DNA from: Fasciola hepatica
Lineage: Eukaryota; Platyhelminthes; Trematoda; Plagiorchiida; Fasciolidae
DNA length: 64,000 nt
Assembly (NCBI GenBank): GCA_948099385.1
Contig: CANUEZ040000207.1
Location: forward strand, 2,527,001 to 2,591,000
Direction of reading: 5' to 3'
Under the pieces are notes generated by a model. It ran no database searches. It was not told the origin of the DNA and was given only the letters and a program-made list of their open reading frames with translations. Shown here in pieces: positions 60,261 through 64,000 of this stretch. Position 1 is the first letter of the stretch; each line of letters starts with the position of its first letter. Position numbers and translations under genes: made by a program.

Positions 60261-63200
60261 TTAGAATTTATAACCTTACTCGTCGTATTTGGACCCAATC
60301 AATATGTGCGTCACAAGTGGATGCACCGAAACTGCCGCGTTTAGATGTCCGCAGCATTATTTTTCACAAGCTGTACTGTAACATTTCGCTACCAACGGAA
60401 TTAGATTCCACATCTACCGTAACTGTTGCACCATCTGCAGTCTTTGAGTTGAATCTTTCTGCTTATTGACTGTACCCTTTCTCTCTCTACACAATGCAAG
60501 GAACGCTAATCACCCTATCATATTTCTACTCCGATTATTTTGGTCCGAACCACTTACAGTGACCAGGTTTGGCATATCGGTGCTTCAACTCACTGCTGTA
60601 CCAAATATGCACACGAAATGTAAACATGAGACAGATGGTTTGATGTATCCCGGGAAACGTTCCTACTGATTTTCTGACTTCAGAGGTTTTATTTTAGTAC
60701 AACCTTCTCGAAATGTGACTCAGTTCCGCTCTGGCGTCCTCGCAGTTGTGTATGATTCGTGCTGTCTGTGGTGCGCTTGATACTGTGGTTTACCTCGACT
60801 GTACTTGTGCGTTGCAAGAATTGAATCCCCGACCTGACAAAAGCAAATACGTGTTGGTTTGTGGACCGGTGCAGGTTTTGGGGCACATCATACCAGTCTG
60901 AGCTGTCAAACCGAGCCAGGAAATCTGGAGAGTCATAAATGATGATGCAGATTGTGCATACGCCAAACAAATGAGAAGCTCCCCAGGAATGTGCTCCCGT
61001 AATCTATGTTGTGCCACAGTTCACTTCAATCAATGAGCCCTTACGAGCCCTAACCAAATTTGGAGTTGAATTCCCCTGGGGCTTTGAACAGAGAAAAACG
61101 TTTACCACATCAGGGGAGGGGGTGTTAGGAAACAATTGTGTCGTGGGCTTTGCCTAAATTATCGGAATCTGAGTTGAAGTACTTTGTGAAGTAAAAAGCA
61201 GCTTAATTGGGACAACGGATAATCGTCCATTGCGGATTGACTGCTGAATCATAATCTTCGTACTATATATCAATCTGGATGTCAAAACTAGCCAGCTGAA
61301 GTTCTTTCACGACTACCTTCAGACGCATTGGATCTGGCAAATAAAACGAATGATCGGATAAGAGTATCTGCCCTTCAGGCAAACTAATTCAGGATAGTTA
61401 TCGAAGATAATCTATGAACCAGAAACCAAAATGTTCTTCATTTCAGTGGATAATGCAATACCACCGTGATTTCTGATCTCCAAATAACTAGGTACCATGT
61501 GAGTTGTATGTGTTTTATTCTACGACTTGCTGTTGTTGATGGATGTGTAACGCGTGGCAATATTCACGTTGTTCCTACGGAGTGTATAGTCAAGACCACT
61601 TCATGTGCTCATGACGATCAACCAGGGGTGTCAAGTACAAAACAATGGGTTTGAGACTACTTCTGCTAATCCATAATGTTATCCTTTCAATGAGACTTTC
61701 TGTGATAATTGCTCAGCTTACCAAATAACCGGACAAGTGCTCGTCCAACGCCAATTCCAATTCAACCAACGTATTCACCCTTGAGATCATGAGTCAAGAC
61801 TGCTATTATTATCACTAGGCCCTTGAGAAACGCATCCATTCAACAACGAAACCTGCTCGTAGCTACTTGCCTTTACAACAAGTGGTCTGAAGCCTAGTTG
61901 TGAGATGACGTGACTAAAAATTCCGGGATTCGAGAGTCTGAGTACATGTTCAGCATGAATGGGCTGGCCGTGGAAGCTGTAATTTACGATGATCCTCAGT
62001 TCATCAGTCATGAGTTTCAAGAATTTTTAAGCGTAAACAGCGTGATGTCCTGCCGAACTGTTCTGTATGACTGAACTGCCAGTGGCATGTTCGAGAGGCT
62101 TTACAGGTCCTTGACAAACTGTATTCAAGCTAACTTACTAGCAGATTTAGGTTGGTAAGACTCGGTTATTAACGCACTGTTTACATACGGAACTATTCCA
62201 TAAGTAGTCACTGATAAGACAGCCTCACATTCAATATCCGGCCATCAATCCAGACTCATCTGCATGCTGTGACTCAGCTGCCCGTCAAGGCGAAGGATTT
62301 GTACAAACGGTGGCTATCATCTAATCAAAGGAGGTACAGGCGGGAGGCACCAGTGTTCACCTCAGGGAGTAACATATGTATACAAAACTATATTATCCGG
62401 GAATGTCTATCTAAACTGCACCGTACAAGATTATTAAAGTATGCCATCCTGGAACTTATCTGCCTGAAGACGGAGAAAAAGTCGAATAAAGTCAGCTGAA
62501 CAAGGCAACAAAATCTCAGGAACGTGTTGATTATCATGGAACGAGAAGTCCACTGGGTACACCGGGGAGCGAATAACAAAAATGACCCACTCAAGTTTCT
62601 TGCTTGCTCAATTTTCCGGTCGTGCCTACTTGTGTGTTATTGAGCGAATTCGCCGTGTGCTGTGTTCTGCCTTGCTTGAATCAAAGGGCGTTTGTCCTCT
62701 ATTAATTTATCAATCTCCACCTTCAGACTCCAATTTCGCTAGCCAAAAGTCCATGACAACGAACAGGATCAGTTAGGTACCATTCGGCTGGCTTTCCATG
62801 AGTTCGCCTATAGGTAGGTTTTGCTAACAAATAATAAACACATCCCCAAACACTCTGGAGCCCTTGTCTGGATTGAACTCGATCTATCCGCAGTTTCACC
62901 TGAACTGATCGAGAAACAGAATGACGTCTATCTTGATTTCTCCCACATTCACATTCCTTGCAACATATATTAGATTTTGTATTCACCAATAACCGGCGAA
63001 TTTGTACAGGTGTGTGACCCATCCAAACGTAAAATAGGCTACTCGGGAGCTGGAACACAAATTTTTCAACGTAACGGTTATTGAATGTAACTGTGATCCG
63101 CTTGCAACGAAACTCAAAAACAATATACTGTAGACTATGAGGTCCTGAGCACAGCAGGCGTGAGACGGAAGAAAGCAAGCCTCGACGTCAACTTTCTGAC

Positions 63201-64000
63201 CGACTGGTGTCACATCATAGCTAGAGCTCCGAACTGCTTCTTGTAGTCAGCACTTCGATCCGAGCAATCCAAATAATGATCGCTTTCCTACACGTGAGCG
63301 AGTATACTCAGATGCTTGATAGCAATATTCGTTATTCATCAAGTCACTGTTTTAGCGGTATCGACCAATTATTAATATTGATATCGAATCAAACGGTATC
63401 TCAGACGTTCATCGAAAAATATAAGAAAATGTGTCAGGTAGGGAGAACATCAGAAGGAATGAAAGAATTATACTATGAAACATTTAGCATTTCCATCAAG
63501 AGGCAGGACATGAAAATAGCGACATCATAAACTAACGAGAGGGATGAACACTTCTGACCTGAATCCACACAAAAGAGAAGGCTGTCTGCAACCAGACAGT
63601 ATCAAAGTACGACTTCATGTTCTTCACATTCAACTTTCCGTTACACTGCTCGCCATTTGTCATGTGGTTTTTTATTTGTAAATGAATCGTGAACTTGTTG
63701 TTACACAGGTTTCCGCACCGTTCCCCTAAGCAATACGTGAGCCAGGTAAGAACACTTCGAACAATTTTGTTTCCAGAGGGATAACTACACCTGTGAGTTG
63801 TTCAACTTGGACTACTTCAATCGTGATCCCATTGAAAACGAGTGGAAAGTTTCCTGGAGTTTGCAGCCAATACCGTATCACCTTGAACAAAGTTCCGAGG
63901 CAGTTAATTTGCTGAATTCTAGAGTCAGAATTCTTTTTCGCACCAGTTTCTTTATTCGAAATTCCTCTCAAAACTTGATTTTGAAGGTGCATTTGCACAC
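60261..64000. other. no recognisable gene
   Basis: The longest frame is 151 codons on the minus strand (62723-63178), with a Cys-rich middle (NICCKECECGRNQ) but no family match. Overlapping frames on both strands make it unconvincing. Several shorter frames (60466-60669, 60689-61017, 63276-63530, 63726-63998) are likewise unassigned. Confidence 0.45.

Overview
This is a 64-kb piece of a repeat-rich, gene-poor animal genome, most likely a parasitic flatworm (trematode or cestode). The lineage is an inference. It rests on the mix seen here: decayed RTE-type LINEs, a Penelope-like element (PLE), Ty3/gypsy relics, long microsatellites, intron-containing coding sequence, and a split SCP/TAPS (venom allergen-like, VAL) gene. 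No rRNA, tRNA, CRISPR or bacterial operon structure is visible.

Layout. 1-9.2 kb: no recognisable gene. 9.2-11.3 kb: an RTE-type LINE on the minus strand, carrying an unrelated nested repeat. 12.97-28.85 kb: the dominant structure, a large inverted repeat. Its two arms are 7026 bp each (12971-19996 and 21821-28846, every mirrored pair of positions summing to 41817), nearly identical, around a 1.8-kb spacer. Each arm holds the same SCP/TAPS gene: a TATA box, a signal-peptide exon, and two further exons with matching splice phases. Intron 1 (5.4 kb) contains a broken RTE LINE. The two gene copies face away from each other (minus strand on the left, plus strand on the right), with their promoters on either side of the spacer. 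The spacer carries a third copy of part of the intronic LINE.

29-37.6 kb: AT microsatellites, a 78-bp near-perfect hairpin bracketed by 13-bp direct repeats, and some weak exon candidates. 37.6-44.6 kb: relics of LINE reverse transcriptase and Ty3/gypsy gag, protease, reverse transcriptase and possibly integrase, plus about 0.8 kb of GATA-type microsatellite. 46.7-48 kb: a 5'-decayed PLE whose downstream reverse transcriptase motifs and GIY-YIG nuclease are in one open frame. 49.2-51.7 kb: a second, smaller inverted repeat (about 0.5-kb arms, 1.5-kb spacer). 55 and 60 kb: more gypsy gag relics. The rest is intergenic or intronic sequence in which I recognise nothing.

The only host gene I can name is the SCP/TAPS pair. 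Both copies stop being recognisable after the CAP motif 2 exon (ending in YTQ), and the usual histidine of that motif is an alanine. They may be diverged, incomplete in this window, or pseudogenes. Everything else recognised is transposable-element debris or simple repeat.
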